Shown piece by piece: positions 1 through 10,390 of a DNA stretch of 64,000 bases (position 1 is the first letter of the stretch; the number at the start of each line of letters is the position of its first letter). The DNA is from Diphasiastrum complanatum (lineage: Eukaryota > Streptophyta > Lycopodiopsida > Lycopodiales > Lycopodiaceae): assembly GCA_029204225.1 (NCBI GenBank), contig CM055105.1, positions 9,827,744 through 9,891,743 of the forward strand. The letters are read 5' to 3'. The notes under the pieces were generated by a model. The model did no database searches. It was not told the origin of the DNA and saw only the letters and a program-made list of their open reading frames with translations. Both the position numbers and the translations under genes were made by a program.

Positions 1-672
1 CTCTTCATCCTGTGTGTTCCTAGTATCTGCCATTCCTAGTATCTGCCAGAAATCGACAGGTTTTTTAGTTTGAATTTTCATTGGAGCGCAATTCCATAGG
101 TTTCCTTCCTCATTTCTTCTCAACGGTTTCAAGCAATTCGAATTCCAGTGCTGTGAATGCTGTGGGAAGGAAATATACAACTAAACATGAAGTAGCGGAT
201 CTGAAGCAGCTCTTGACATATATCTATATCCAAGGCACACGGAAGGCTTGGAAAGGTGAGAGCAAGGAGCAATTGTTGCTGCTGCAGCAACAACGAACAA
301 CAAGGAAAGCAAAGCAATTTTTGTTTCTGTGTTTCTGCTTTGTGTATTGTCGTGACGAATGCGTCGTATCTACTGAATGTTGTATAAAGAAAAAAATCCC
401 ATACATATATGTTGTCCAACTAAATACAGACGGCGGATTACGGGATTTTAGTAGCCCGTTTCAGCCTCGTTAGCAATTCCAAGTTCTAATTTCAGGAGGT
501 GTGTTACTCATCGTTGCATGTTCATCGCCTACATGCTGCTCCTCTAGCTACTGTTCTTTACACTTTGGTGAAGAAGGTGTGATGACAACATTAGTTGCCT
601 GAGTAACCTATACACTCTTCACCTCTACTCTCTACGGATACGCATGTACGCTCTACGAATACGTAGGCCCTG
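1..672. other. Flank with no recognisable gene
   Basis: An ATG-started reading frame of 130 codons exists on the plus strand at 81-473. Its product is low in recognisable motifs and overlaps equally long frames on the other strand, so I do not call it a gene. No retroelement domain, tRNA or repeat array is visible here. Confidence 0.3.
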
Positions 673-813
673 CTAATAACGAAAGGTAACGGGCCTGGGA
701 AGGCCCGTTCCGGGTTTTTATTGAGTCGTGGGCTTGCCGTCCCGGGCTCGCCCATGGCCCAATAAAACCCCGGAATGGGCCTTCCCAGGCCCGTTATCTA
801 TTACGTTATTATC
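673..813. repeat. GC-rich foldback (MITE-like) element, copy 1
   Basis: The two ends are inverted copies. The left end reads CTAATAACG, then TAACGGGCCTGGG. The reverse complement of the right end reads GATAATAACG, then ATAACGGGCCTGGG. Arms of about 50 bp flank a short centre rich in GGGC/GCCC. There is no ORF. The element is much richer in GC than its AT-rich surroundings. Copy 2 follows 115 bp downstream. Terminal inverted repeats without coding capacity suggest a miniature inverted-repeat DNA transposon; that class assignment is inference. Confidence 0.6.
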
Positions 814-928
814 ACTTTGAAGTTTAAACGAAGGCAAAATAGGCAGATAAACGTGTCTGTATTGATGTATTCATATTGTATTGAGACCGTATGAATATAC
901 ACAGAATGGGATATTAAAAAAAAAAAGG

Positions 929-1050
929 TGATAATGACGTCACATAACAGCCCCCGTTATTGAGTTTTTTTGGGGGGCTCGCCCTCCCGGTCTCGCCTCC
1001 CCAAAAACTCGTAACGGCCCCTATGGCCCGTTATCTAATACGTAATTGTC
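929..1050. repeat. GC-rich foldback element, copy 2
   Basis: This diverged relative of the element at 673-813 has the same terminal pattern: GATAATGACGT on the left, and ACAATTACGTATTAGATAACGGGCC as the reverse complement of the right end. Inside are complementary runs of the type GAGTTTTTTTGGGG and CCCCAAAAACTC. Alternatively, copies 1 and 2 together could be the two subterminal hairpins of one element of about 380 bp (673-1050). Confidence 0.55.
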
Positions 1051-1204
1051 GTTGGCCTAATTTTAATGCCCTTTTAGGCCCTATCAAAATAATATAGGGC
1101 CCGATCATCTTTTTTTTATTTATTGATTGATAATATTCCTTGGGTGCGACATCGCGTGGATGCGACATCGCATGGAGAGAGTGCTATGGCTTGCCTGGGT
1201 GCAA

Positions 1205-1391
1205 CAGTCCGTGGACAGAGAGAGAGAGAGAGAGCGAGGAGAGAGGAGAGCGTCCAGAGGTAGGGAGAGCGAGAGCGGAGCGAGGAGAGAGGATAAAGAT
1301 AGAGATAGGGGAGAGAGCGAGAGCGAATAGAGGAGAGAGAGAGTGGGGAGAGAAGAGAGGATAGAGAGAGAGAGCGTGCCGACGGAGGCAC

Positions 1392-1423
<32 letters not shown>

Positions 1424-1485
1424 CAAGCAGAGCGTGAGAAAGGAGAGCTTGCGGAGGGAGGCAGGGAGGAGAGAGAGACGAGAGC

Positions 1486-1521
<36 letters not shown>

Positions 1522-1690
1522 TGCACGAAGGGAGGGAGGACAATGAGAGAGAGCGTGCTGACGGAGGCAGGGAGGGAGAGAGAGAGAGCAGAGAGGAGAG
1601 TGTGCCGAGGGAGGGAGGAGAGACAAAGAGGAGAGCGTGAGATAGAGGAAAGAGGAGAGCATGCGAAGGTAGGATAAGAGAGAGTGGAGA
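1205..1690. repeat. Polypurine (GA)n-rich low-complexity tract
   Basis: Almost every base for nearly 500 bp is G or A on the plus strand: interrupted GAGA runs with occasional C or T. The long Ser/Leu-rich minus-strand frames and Glu/Arg-rich plus-strand frames here are by-products of the dinucleotide repeat. Just before it, at 1146-1176, a GCGACATCGC motif is repeated twice. Confidence 0.85.
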
Positions 1691-1862
1691 GAGGATAGAG
1701 CACCGAGGGGAGGGGCAGAGAAAAATCGCGAGGGTAAAAAAATACAAAATTCCACGTCCTTTGAATCAATAATATTACATTTCATCATAAACAAAATTTA
1801 AAATATAAAAATCAAAATTCATTTAAAATATAAAAATCAAAATGCTCCAATGGTGGTGTGCA

Positions 1863-1865
<3 letters not shown>

Positions 1866-1922
<57 letters not shown>
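1866..1922. repeat. Perfect (CT)n microsatellite, about 28 units
   Basis: This is an uninterrupted TC/CT run. If the minus-strand gene candidate at 2048-3015 is real, the run lies just past its last visible splice donor and so would be intronic. Confidence 0.95.
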
Positions 1923-1925
<3 letters not shown>

Positions 1926-2047
1926 TCCTTCCTTTTAACTTGTATGCATTCCATTTTCATTTGAATGATGTTGCATTTCATAGCAAAATCACAATTACAA
2001 AAAATAGAATAACAATTAAGGTATAAGGTCATAGAATAATAACTTAC

Positions 2048-3015
2048 AAGATCACCTTTTTTTGTTGTAATGTCATGGCCACCACTAGACTCTTCAGTTC
2101 TCACTAGTTCATGATGAATCCTTGGTGGATACCTTTTCTGAAACTCCAAAAAGCTTTCTTCGCTCGGCAAGGTTTTAGAATAAGCTTTGTATTTTTCTAT
2201 CATGGCATCCAATGCCTCATTGCTAGATTTCTAGTTGCCATCCATCACAATATCAATCTTGGGCTCGAGATCATCATAATCATAATCAATAATATCAGAA
2301 AATTCTAACAATTCTTTTGAAAAAATTGAAAGATTTCATCTTTTCTCAAATAAAAAACATCTTTAATATCATTGAATGATAAATAATGATCATCATTTAT
2401 AATATATACAGGAAGATCCAGTAAATTTTTCTTCCTAAAAGGAGTTTTTGAAGATTTACAATCGAACATCATTATTGAGCGACAAGTGGTCTGCTCATAT
2501 TCATATGCCATTTCAGCTTCAGCTTCAGCACCTATATCAATGTCATCTTCATCTTCATCCAACATAGAAGATGAAGGGATGGTGGGTAAATCTAATGAAG
2601 ATGAACCAACGGGATCATCTTCTAGTACTTCAACAGAGATGAAAAACATAAATGTCATGCCTTTTATAAGAAGACGTCATTTTCTATTGTGAATACTACA
2701 ATGAGTGATTTTTTTGAAGTTGTCAAGTAATTTTGAGTATTTCCTATCGTGCTTTTGTTTGGAAGATGGTTGGGAATGTACAAGATCTGAGACATGAACA
2801 AAACTACAATTGTCTACATCCATATATGGGGTAGTAATTACATGACCAAATTTATCAAGAAGATCAACTAGCTGAAAACGATTCTCATAAACTAACTTAT
2901 CAATATCGAAAGTAGAAAAGAAAAGAGAAATAAAATAATCTATTTGTTCAGAGAGAATTTCACTACTAGCCAAGAATTCCCTCAGTTTATCCTCTGAAGA
3001 TGTTGAGGTAGACAT
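2048..3015 (-). CDS. Possible multi-exon gene or gene remnant, product unknown
   Basis: Three consecutive minus-strand coding stretches line up. The first (3015-2680, starting MSTSTSSEDKLREF) is about 112 residues. The second (2658-2305) is in the same frame after one TGA and contains an acidic stretch (DEDEDDIDIGAEAEAE). The third (about 2300-2048) continues after a frame change and one TAG, ending KKGDL. Directly after the last codon stands GTAAGT, a perfect plant 5' splice donor, on the minus strand at 2047-2042. The first stop could also lie in a short intron: GTATTCAC to a pyrimidine-rich GTTGAAG keeps the frame. I recognise no domain. The codon-like texture and donor argue for a host gene or a decayed copy. 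Exon limits are inferred. Confidence 0.35.
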
Positions 3016-4080
3016 AGTACTAATTGTAAAGTTTTAAAAAAAAAACAAGTATTGTTTCAACGCGCGTAGACATGAGAGCAACTAAAAGCGGATAAAAAAT
3101 ATGCGTTGATTCGCTATTATAGGAAAACAAGAGGATATCGATTGAACGTGCAATGGGGAATGATGCAAGTAGACCTATAGATGATGGCATGTGCACAGGT
3201 GATATCAGTTCAACACGCATGTGATGTGCAAGGGGATGTACGAAAGCTAACACGCGGGTTGAATCATTACTCAAGGAAGGAAAATAGGAAGTGGAAAGGC
3301 TGTGAGAAAAACAGATTGCAGACTGAAAAAAAATTGAAATGAGTCTACATTTGTATATATAAAAGATTGGCTTAAATTGAAGCCATATACTTGTCATATC
3401 TTCGACTAGTAGGTGGTATCATAGTAGGCAACCAATAATATACATACACGTGGGGTCCAAACACACACACATTTGATAGTAATCATCACAAAAGTTGGCA
3501 TGATATTCCATAATTTATGGGTGCAAATTTCAAGACACTCACCAGATGACACGTAGCAGTTATTATTCTAAAATATAATTAAAAAAGTATTTTATGGATT
3601 TCCACCAGATCCTAGAATTTATGGATGCAAAATTTGAGGCTGACATGACCTGAAACATACCCAATCATGATTGCAAATTTTAATGAAGGACATTAATGAT
3701 TGGCTACGCGTCCCATCCCCTAAATCTTATAAAAATGCCCATTTCGGTCGTAAAAAATTTTATGACCTCCTCGTTCGCTCGCTCACTCGCTCCTAATATT
3801 AATTCAATGCACATTCATGTTGGAGTTGGGATTATAAGATATTTTCTGAGTATTATCACACACCAATTTTTGTAGAATTAAAAATTTTGTCTATCCATTT
3901 TCTAAATAATATTCATTATCCCCAATTTAAAGTATTTTATATGGATAAATATGTCGCAAATATGAGAACAAACGCACCTTTGATTATGGCGCCATATATA
4001 TACAAGTAAGTAAGCTTTTATTTTCACAATTTAATTATTGTTATATTTCTTGAGATATCATATATAGAAGTTAATCCTGA
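3016..4080. other. AT-rich intergenic stretch
   Basis: No gene or element was recognised. It holds a short (CA)n run near 3461 and a CTCG-rich stretch near 3765-3795. Minus-strand frames at 3020-3397 show no motif. Confidence 0.4.
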
Positions 4081-4985
4081 CTCACATGCCAATTTGTTAT
4101 TGCAGTGGATATTGGAGTTTATATGTTTTGGGATTATATGTATATAGCAATGGTATATGCAACCTAGTGTGCATAAGAATGAATTTGATCTCGCACCCAC
4201 ACAAGGCCACAAAAAATCTTATACGAATATTGGTTGAAAACTTTCCTATGCCAAGTGTAACGACATACACAAAACTAGAGTGGATAGATGCAAAGGTGAT
4301 TAACATATTTCTTTTTTCAGCTCACATTTTAATGTTTCGTATGTAACTGATGCTCACGGTGCACATTGAAGCAATATCTCATTGGTTTTCATTTTCAAAT
4401 TTCTAATATCGACTGTTTTGTTTGTTTGTGCAGTCCTCCCAGCAACAAGATTGTGTTAGTTGTGGATGGTATACAATCTTCAACACAAGATCATTCTTTA
4501 TGTGGCTGGCTCAACAAGACTCTCTTCCAGATATATGGAAGGTCATATTTTTAGTTAGAAAATTATTGTGAATTTATTATTGTCAGTCATGAGATCTATC
4601 TCTGAAATTAGTCTTTGTTATATTCCTAACATATGTTTCTAATACAAGTTTTCTTATTGAATTTGTTTTCTTAATTTTCCTGCATGCCAGCCATGCCACA
4701 AGGGATCTGGCATTTTTGACATGAAGCATTAAAGATATTGGTGGAAAATTCCCCTTGTTGATATTCCAGACGCTAGTCCAACAAAGGTTCTTCCATCTGG
4801 AGAAGTGGATTTATAAATCATAGAGCAAAAGAAAGATGATATAGAAAAAATGAATGGTCTCCCTTTATGTGGATGAGCCAATATGTATTTCACATGTATA
4901 GAAACTTTTATACAAAAATATTTAAATTTTATATAGCATCTTCAATTTCGATTGTTGTTCTTATATCTTTGCATTTCAGGTGCTC
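4081..4985 (+). other. Possible decayed spliced gene, unrecognised
   Basis: Several short coding-like stretches on the plus strand are each preceded by a pyrimidine run and CAG, the look of plant 3' splice sites (about 4103, 4320, 4434 and 4979). Examples are the frame at 4200-4300 (ending KLEWIDAK) and 4434-4550 (containing VVDGIQSSTQDHSLCGW). A stretch at 4740-4815 reads VDIPDASPTKVLPSGEVD before a stop. SLCGW and a second PLCG near 4860 hint at an internal repeat. No family was recognised. It could also be chance in AT-rich DNA. Confidence 0.2.
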
Positions 4986-5097
4986 TTCCTGCCTTGCTCT
5001 TATCTATACCAAAAACATCATGATCAATGTATGATTTTGTATTTTGAAATATCATCACTAATCAAAACCAAAAAAATTTACATATTTTATAATATAC

Positions 5098-5421
5098 CTT
5101 TATACTATCCAATCGAAATTGATAATATTGAGGAAGATCATACGGCGACATGTCAAGTTCTCTTCGAATGTAATTTAGACTCCAATCCTCCTCCACCTCA
5201 ATCTCAGCAAGAATGTTGTCATTTCTTCTTACTGTTATATGTAGTTGCTCTTTGTTGTGTAGCAAGAAATCTTGATCTAATGGAGTCCACTCATTATTGC
5301 ATTTTGTCCATCTTCTATAATTCAACATCTGCTTTTCTATGTGATATCTAAATGTCATTGATGACTTACAAACCCTGCACTCAACTTGTCCATTTGTTTT
5401 TCTATCCCAATAATCATCCAA
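5098..5421 (-). CDS. Single-exon candidate, unknown protein fragment
   Basis: A minus-strand frame of 108 codons begins MDDYWDRKTNGQ. It contains a Cys-X2-Cys (CRVC, residues 15-18), then a segment ending in ITVRRNDNILAEIEVEEDW and YYQFRLDSIKV. At the last codon (AAG) the sequence continues GTATATT, a plausible splice donor in phase 0. The C-terminal pattern (beta-strand, acidic turn, helix, then FRLDSIKV) faintly recalls a ubiquitin-like fold, but I cannot name a family. Its 5' end is 3 bp from copia sequence on the opposite strand at 5424, so the gene was probably cut by a retroelement or rearrangement. Confidence 0.35.
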
Positions 5422-5423
5422 GT

Positions 5424-6664
5424 AGATTGTTCGATGAAGATTCTGATAACCTGGTTGCCAAAGGCAATAGAAATGGTAATTTGTATCACTTGAGCATCCG
5501 AACTAGAGTTGAACAAGCTAATCAAACTCAAGAATCAATAGATATTGTGTGGCACAAGAGGCTATGTCACATGAACATGGAAGCCCTGTACCAAGCCAAC
5601 AAAAGTCAGAGAATTGAAAGAGTCGAAATCAAAAGTTGAGATATTCGAATACCTGCGAATCCTGTCTTAAAGACAAAATGTCTCGAACACCTTTCAGTAA
5701 AGATGTTTATAAAGCAACCAAGGTACTGGAAAATGTGCATTCAAATATTTGTGGACCATTATGTTATGTACTGATCAAGATACTATGCATACAAAAATAG
5801 CATCATACACACCTCAGCACAATGTAATAGTTAAACGAAGAAATCGTACACTTATGGAAGCTGCAAGGTGTATGATGGCTCATGTAAAAGTACCAAAGGA
5901 GTTATGGGCGGAAGTAGTAGCTACGTCAAACTATCTTCAGAATCGAATTCTGAAATCAAGAATGCCGGATAAAACTCCTCATGAAGTATGGTGGAAATCG
6001 AAGCCAAATTTGGCTCACGTTCGAACATTTGGATGTGCAGTTTATATGCACATACCAGACAAATTGAGGAAGAAACTTGATGAAAAAGCAAAACAAGGTT
6101 TTCTGGTAGGATTCGAGTTGCATTTTTCATATTATTGAGTTTACATACCCAAAACTGAAAAAGTAAAAGTTGTATGAGTTGTAAAATTCGATGAGTCAAA
6201 GTACATAGCAGACAGTGACTTAGTTGGCTATGAAATTCTCATGAGTTATTATGAGATACCATCTATAGAAGTAAAGCACACAGATGATAAAGAAGAATTA
6301 CCAACTGGACACAATAGTGATTCAGAGGGAGTTCAATTTCGAGAACCTGAAAGACTTAAAATACCCGATCGAATTCAAGAAAATAGGTAGAACTAGAAGA
6401 TGTGTCTTTGAATTCGAGACCTATACAGACTGTGAGAAGATCTGAAAGGCAGCGCAAACCGTCCAATAAGGTTTGGTCATGATGAATTCTGTGGCTTCAC
6501 TAACGAACCTTAGACATTCGAAGAAGCTATTGACAGACCAAATAAAGACCAAATGTCATCCATGTATAAGAACAATGTACGGACACTTGCACCTGTACCT
6601 GATGGAAGGAAACCAGTCAAATACAAGTGGATCTACAAGATCAAAACAGGAAGCTGCAAGGTGG
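5424..6664 (+). pseudogene. pol: Truncated copia pol fragment (pre-integrase, integrase, RT start)
   Basis: In order: a GAG-pre-integrase segment (GNLYHLSIRT ... WHKRLCHMN), an integrase N-terminal piece (HSNICGP near 5740), an abrupt loss of the central integrase core, the distal integrase part (SYTPQHN ... MEAARCMMAHVKVPKELWAE, 5800-6240) and the first RT strand (PVKYKWIYKIKTG, near 6610-6650). Both core aspartates are missing with the deletion. The position of the catalytic glutamate reads Lys (VIVKRRNRT rather than VAERRNRT). Stops follow at 6136 and later. No LTR flanks it. It is a dead internal fragment of the copia superfamily. Confidence 0.85.
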
Positions 6665-6722
6665 GACGCGATTTTTTGGCGAGCATTTCTCGGCAAGCAT
6701 GTCAAGGCGAGCAGAATTTGAC

Positions 6723-6835
6723 GAGCAATATTAAGATACATTGTACAATGGCGAGCACTTCTCTAATATGATAATTGTTTTTGGTGAGCAATATTATAAT
6801 AGATTGTACAATGGCGCGCACTTCCTTAATATGAG
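6723..6835. repeat. Short tandem duplication, 63-bp period
   Basis: GAGCAATATTA...TTGTACAATGGCG(A/C)GCACTTC occurs at 6723-6772 and again at 6786-6835 with a few mismatches. Confidence 0.7.
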
Positions 6836-7340
6836 AAATATTCTAATACTATTATTTTCTGGTTTTAGAAGTGAAGGTGTGACAACACATTGACAATTGA
6901 GTTTATAATTTCAAATACATAAGCAAAGCACAATTCGTTTTAGATTGTTTTTTTTTAGTTCAAGTTTATGAGCCAAATTGAATTAAATCAAGATTGTTTG
7001 ATTCAAACAATTTTTTAGTGGCGAAGCTTGACTATTGAAGGTTTTTGAACCATAGTTGCCCGTTCTAAAACAAGTTCCATTTCGAAATGGGACTCCAAAA
7101 AGAAATAAAACAAAAACATATATTTTTCACAAAGAAAATAAAAAACAACTGTGGACCTTGGTGTGCAGTCCAAATGTTAGTTTTCTCTTGACATTGTACA
7201 CATTTATAACTTGAAAATTGTACACATCTGTATGAACGTAAATCAAACTACAAATGTGGTTTTATTAGGCATCTACTTTCCAAATGCCACACTTGAAGAC
7301 ACTAGGCTTTGTAATTTTAAACAGACACATTTTTTTTCAA
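6836..7340. other. AT-rich stretch, nothing recognised
   Basis: No coding, LTR or RNA signal is supported here. It ends at the first palindrome of the following array. Confidence 0.35.
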
Positions 7341-7836
7341 TTTTTTTCTCGGGCACCCGGGCATTAGTGCCGGCGCTAAAGCCTGGGTGCCCGAGAAAAA
7401 AATTTCGACATTTAAAAAAAAAAAAATTGGTTAATTTTTTTTTTTCAAAATTTTTTTCTCGGGCACCCGAGCATTAGAGCCGGCATTAATGCCCAGGTGC
7501 CCGAGAAAAAATCAAAAAAAAAATTTCGAAATGTTTTTTTGGGCAAATTCTTTCTTTTTTTTTTTAATTTCGAAATTTTTTTCTTGGGCACCCAAGCATT
7601 AGCAACGGCGCTAATGCCTGGGTGCCCGAGAAATAAAATTTGAGATGTTTTTTTTAGACAAATTTTTTTTTTTGAAAATTTTTTCTCGGGCACCCGGGCA
7701 TTAGCGCCGGCGCTAATGCCTGGGTGTCCGAGAAAAAATCGAATTTTTTTTTTGGGCAAATTGTTTTTTTTTTCAAAAAATCATTCAACCTGGGAATTAG
7801 TGCCGGCGCTAATGCCCGGGTGCCCGAAAAAAAAAT
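7341..7836. repeat. Array of five palindromic hairpin units
   Basis: Five near-perfect palindromes are centred near 7371, 7481, 7606, 7708 and 7804, spaced about 96-124 bp apart. Each has arms of about 24 bp with no loop, starting CTCGGGCACCC and ending GGGTGCCCGAG around a GCCGGC-like centre. A T-run precedes and an A-run follows each, lengthening the stem to about 60 bp. Unit 5 has lost its left outer arm. The spacers are mostly poly-T/poly-A with TTTCGAAATTTT-type sequence. The frames found across it are artefacts of the repeats. Confidence 0.9.
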
Positions 7837-7874
7837 TCGAATTTTTCTGTTTTGAAAATTTTTTTCTGGGCAAA

Positions 7875-8070
7875 TTTTTGACAAATTGACTCATAAGTAG
7901 CCTTTAATGAGTTTCATGAATCCTTGGCCGAAGTACAAGAGGTTTCCTCTCTTAGAAGCTCATTGCTTACATTCATATTAATGCAACGTAGAATAAGATT
8001 TGTTTTCTTCTTGTATCTTTGCAACTCTTGTCCACCTTGAGGCTCCTCCACCTTATTAGAGTATTAGCAA
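7875..8070 (-). pseudogene. gag: Copia gag fragment
   Basis: Read on the minus strand, the piece gives EEPQGGQELQRYKKK, then INMNVSNELLREETSCTSAKDS. This is the same segment as EPQVLQEVQKYKKRAR...MNVSNEILREIGTC in the gag of element B at 15915. A stop replaces the expected Trp after AKDS. It covers only about 65 codons. Confidence 0.75.
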
Positions 8071-8458
8071 TGACTCTATTCGAAGCTGTTAGAGTTAATG
8101 TTTAGATTAGTATCCCTAATGTTGTAATTTACGATTAGTTAGGATTATTGGGCCATGCTTGCATGCTATTATAGGGGTCTAAAAAGCCTAAAAAGTTGTT
8201 TCCACACATGTGGAACCTGTTTCCCATGGAAGAATAGGCCTACGTAATGGTCTCAAGCAATGTGGTAATGGTCTCAAGCCCCTGAGCATACACAAAATCC
8301 TGAACGATAGATTATGTGCTTGCCAACTTGTCAACATTCAAATGAAAATCTATAACATCCAAATATAGTAGAATTGCTACCTTGTAGTCTTGATTATGTC
8401 ATCAAAGCATAAAATGATACGTGAATAGATATAAAGTGAAAAGACTGGGATGAAGGGC
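8071..8458. other. Possible LTR remnant, unassigned
   Basis: A TGTTAGAG start near 8095 and a CCACACATGTGG palindrome near 8202 followed by AACCTGTTTCCCATG resemble the start region of family F LTRs (TGTGGAGCCTGTTTCCACGTG). The match is too short to delimit an LTR. Confidence 0.3.
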
Positions 8459-9313
8459 TGTCAGAAATGGTGAACTCTTGCAACTTTGTCGCAACACGAA
8501 CAAGAAACGTAGGTCGAACGAGAACAATTCGCAACAGTCAACGTCCCTTGACTTGAAGCACGAACGATTCATGAATTATTCGTGAACCGTAAACACATCT
8601 CCAGGACCGCAACCGCAAAGGGACGCAAAACGAAAAACTACGAAAGAAACGAAGAGAACGAAAGCAAACGGGAGATTACAAAACAAACGAAGAGGAATCT
8701 TTCGCACTGCCAGCTGGCACCTCAACGAGCTTGAAGTCGTAGACTTCACGCCTAGGTGAAACGAGAGGCAACGATAGAGACTAACTGATTAGTTGATTAG
8801 CGTTAACTAGTCTTGTGATTTTTGCATTAAGCCATATTGTAAACTCCACAGGCATAAACTATCTTCTCTGGATCATAAACGTGTGTGAAGAAAAGAGAAT
8901 AGATGGAAGATCTGTAAGAGATAGAGAGATAGACGTAGCGAGTAGAGCAGGAAGAAGAATAGTAGAAACAATAGAGTTGTGCATGAAAGTCTGCCAACGA
9001 GCAGAACACAGTGAAAGGGCAGAGTGTCATTCTGCCAACGAGTGAGACACTGACAATCTCGCTCTAAAAATTGAACTGATAATACAGTCGCTCTATTTTC
9101 ATGCATCTCCTTGTCTTGTGTCTTTTGTCTTGATTGCTAGAAAAAAATGTGTTCTATGATGTGCAGTTGAGTGTCTAGGTTCTTGTAAAAGCTTCCGCGC
9201 AAAAGAACATTCAAAGTCACAAAATCATTTGCGAATACAAAAATGAAAACAAAATCGAAAAGAAACTGTTTCGCGTTTGTGAAACCAAACAACATTTTTC
9301 CGCTTTCGCGACA
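8459..9313 (+). repeat. 5' LTR of element A
   Basis: It starts TGTCAGAAATGG and ends CGCGACA, about 855 bp. It matches 13403-14251 over its whole length (for example GGTGAACTC.TGCAACTTTGTCGC, and the GCCAACGAG repeats). Small ATG frames near 8815-9106 lie wholly within the LTR. Confidence 0.9.
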
Positions 9314-9325
9314 TGGTATCAGAGC
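9314..9325 (+). promoter_or_regulatory. Primer-binding site of element A
   Basis: TGGTATCAGAGC starts on the base after the 5' LTR. It is complementary to the 3' end of initiator Met tRNA and is the usual priming site of plant copia elements. This fixes the LTR boundary. Confidence 0.9.
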
Positions 9326-9378
9326 TCACAGGTTATCACTACTGATATCCCAACAGTGATTCTTCTAGACAACACAAT

Positions 9379-10390
9379 ATGGCTACAACAATCCAGACAA
9401 GAGTAGCAATCAATCTTGATGGCACAAATTACAGAATCTAGAAATTCAAAATCAAAACAATTCTGAAGGGCGAAGGCATCTGGTCGGTGACCGAACTCTC
9501 AGAGGTGCAGCCTCCAAAGGGAGACCCAAAGAGAGCTGAATGGATCAGAAAAGGTGAGTGCACAATGGCGATCATCATTTCGTCCATAAATGAAGATCTA
9601 CTCATGCATATTGAAGACCAAAAGCAGTCATGCAGCATGGGAAAGATTAAAACAAAAGTATGAAGTGAGAATTGCAGCTTTAGTCATGCACCTTCACAAT
9701 TAGCTGCAATCCATACAATAGGATGGCAACCAGTTGGATCAGCATGTTGTGAAGTTCAAAACAATTTTCGCTCAACTCGCTGCATCAGGACAGGAGCACC
9801 AGTTCCCAGTGCCACAGCAGCTGATGTACTTCATGAAATCTCTATTGACATCCTATCAGCCACTGAAAATGCTCATACTAAATCTACCAGATATGACATT
9901 CAACAAAGCAGTCATTCTTGTCGCTAATGAGAGACTGATGAGAGAGGAAGGAGACGAAAGCAGTGATCAAGAGAAGGCTCTCTTCACGAAAGGAAAGAAG
10001 AAGATCAAGAACAAGCCAAGATTTGAGAAGATGAAGTTCTCGAAACAACAATCTTCTTCCTACAATCGCTGCCACAAACTAGGCCATACTGCCAACAAAT
10101 GCTGGTTCAATCCAGCAATACCTTGCATGCACTGCAAGAAGAAAGGGCATTCTGCATACGATTGCAGCTTCAACCCAAAAAGAAAGAACAAAGCTGAAAA
10201 AGCTAATGTTGTAGAGTCATCAAAGGATGCTGACAGAGGTGACGAAGCTTTCACGATACTCGATGAAGCTTCAACCAGCTACATTGAACATGACTACGAT
10301 GTGGTCATTGATTCAGGAGCAACATCTCACATAACCTGCAACAAGAAGATCTTAATCGACTTCAGAGAGCTCGAAACAACAGAGCAATGA
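9379..10390 (+). pseudogene. gag: Element A gag and start of protease
   Basis: Begins MATTIQTRVAINLDG. Codon 21 is TAG where the relative at 34.6 kb has Trp (YRIWKFKIK). A frameshift follows near 9622 and another stop near 9703; then a 218-codon frame runs from about 9734 to 10390. Zinc knuckles lie near 10063-10180: the second is intact (CMHCKKKGHSAYDC), while the first has Tyr for its first Cys (YNRCHKLGHTANKC). The aspartic protease motif VIDSGATSH is at about 10304-10330. The frame stops with TGA overlapping an ATG at 10387. The relative at 63.3 kb reads through here as AVILGDG, so one base has been lost. Confidence 0.85.

Noticed and set aside
1116-1794. Minus-strand frames of 217-224 codons rich in Ser/Leu
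   Set aside because: They lie on the GA/CT low-complexity tract. All frames of that tract are open because the dinucleotide repeat has no stops.
7341-7836. CRISPR array
   Set aside because: The repeats are long palindromes with homopolymer spacers that are not unique, and the genome is a plant's.
7211-7884. Several 76-104 codon frames, rich in Lys/Phe
   Set aside because: They read through the palindrome array and its poly-T/poly-A spacers. The recurring peptide only mirrors the repeat.
8815-9106. Small ORFs in the region before gag A
   Set aside because: They lie entirely within the 5' LTR, and a similar frame is seen in the 3' LTR at 13832-14038.
9314-9330. tRNA gene fragments at TGGTATCAGAGC sites
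   Set aside because: These are primer-binding sites next to LTR ends; no cloverleaf can be formed around them.
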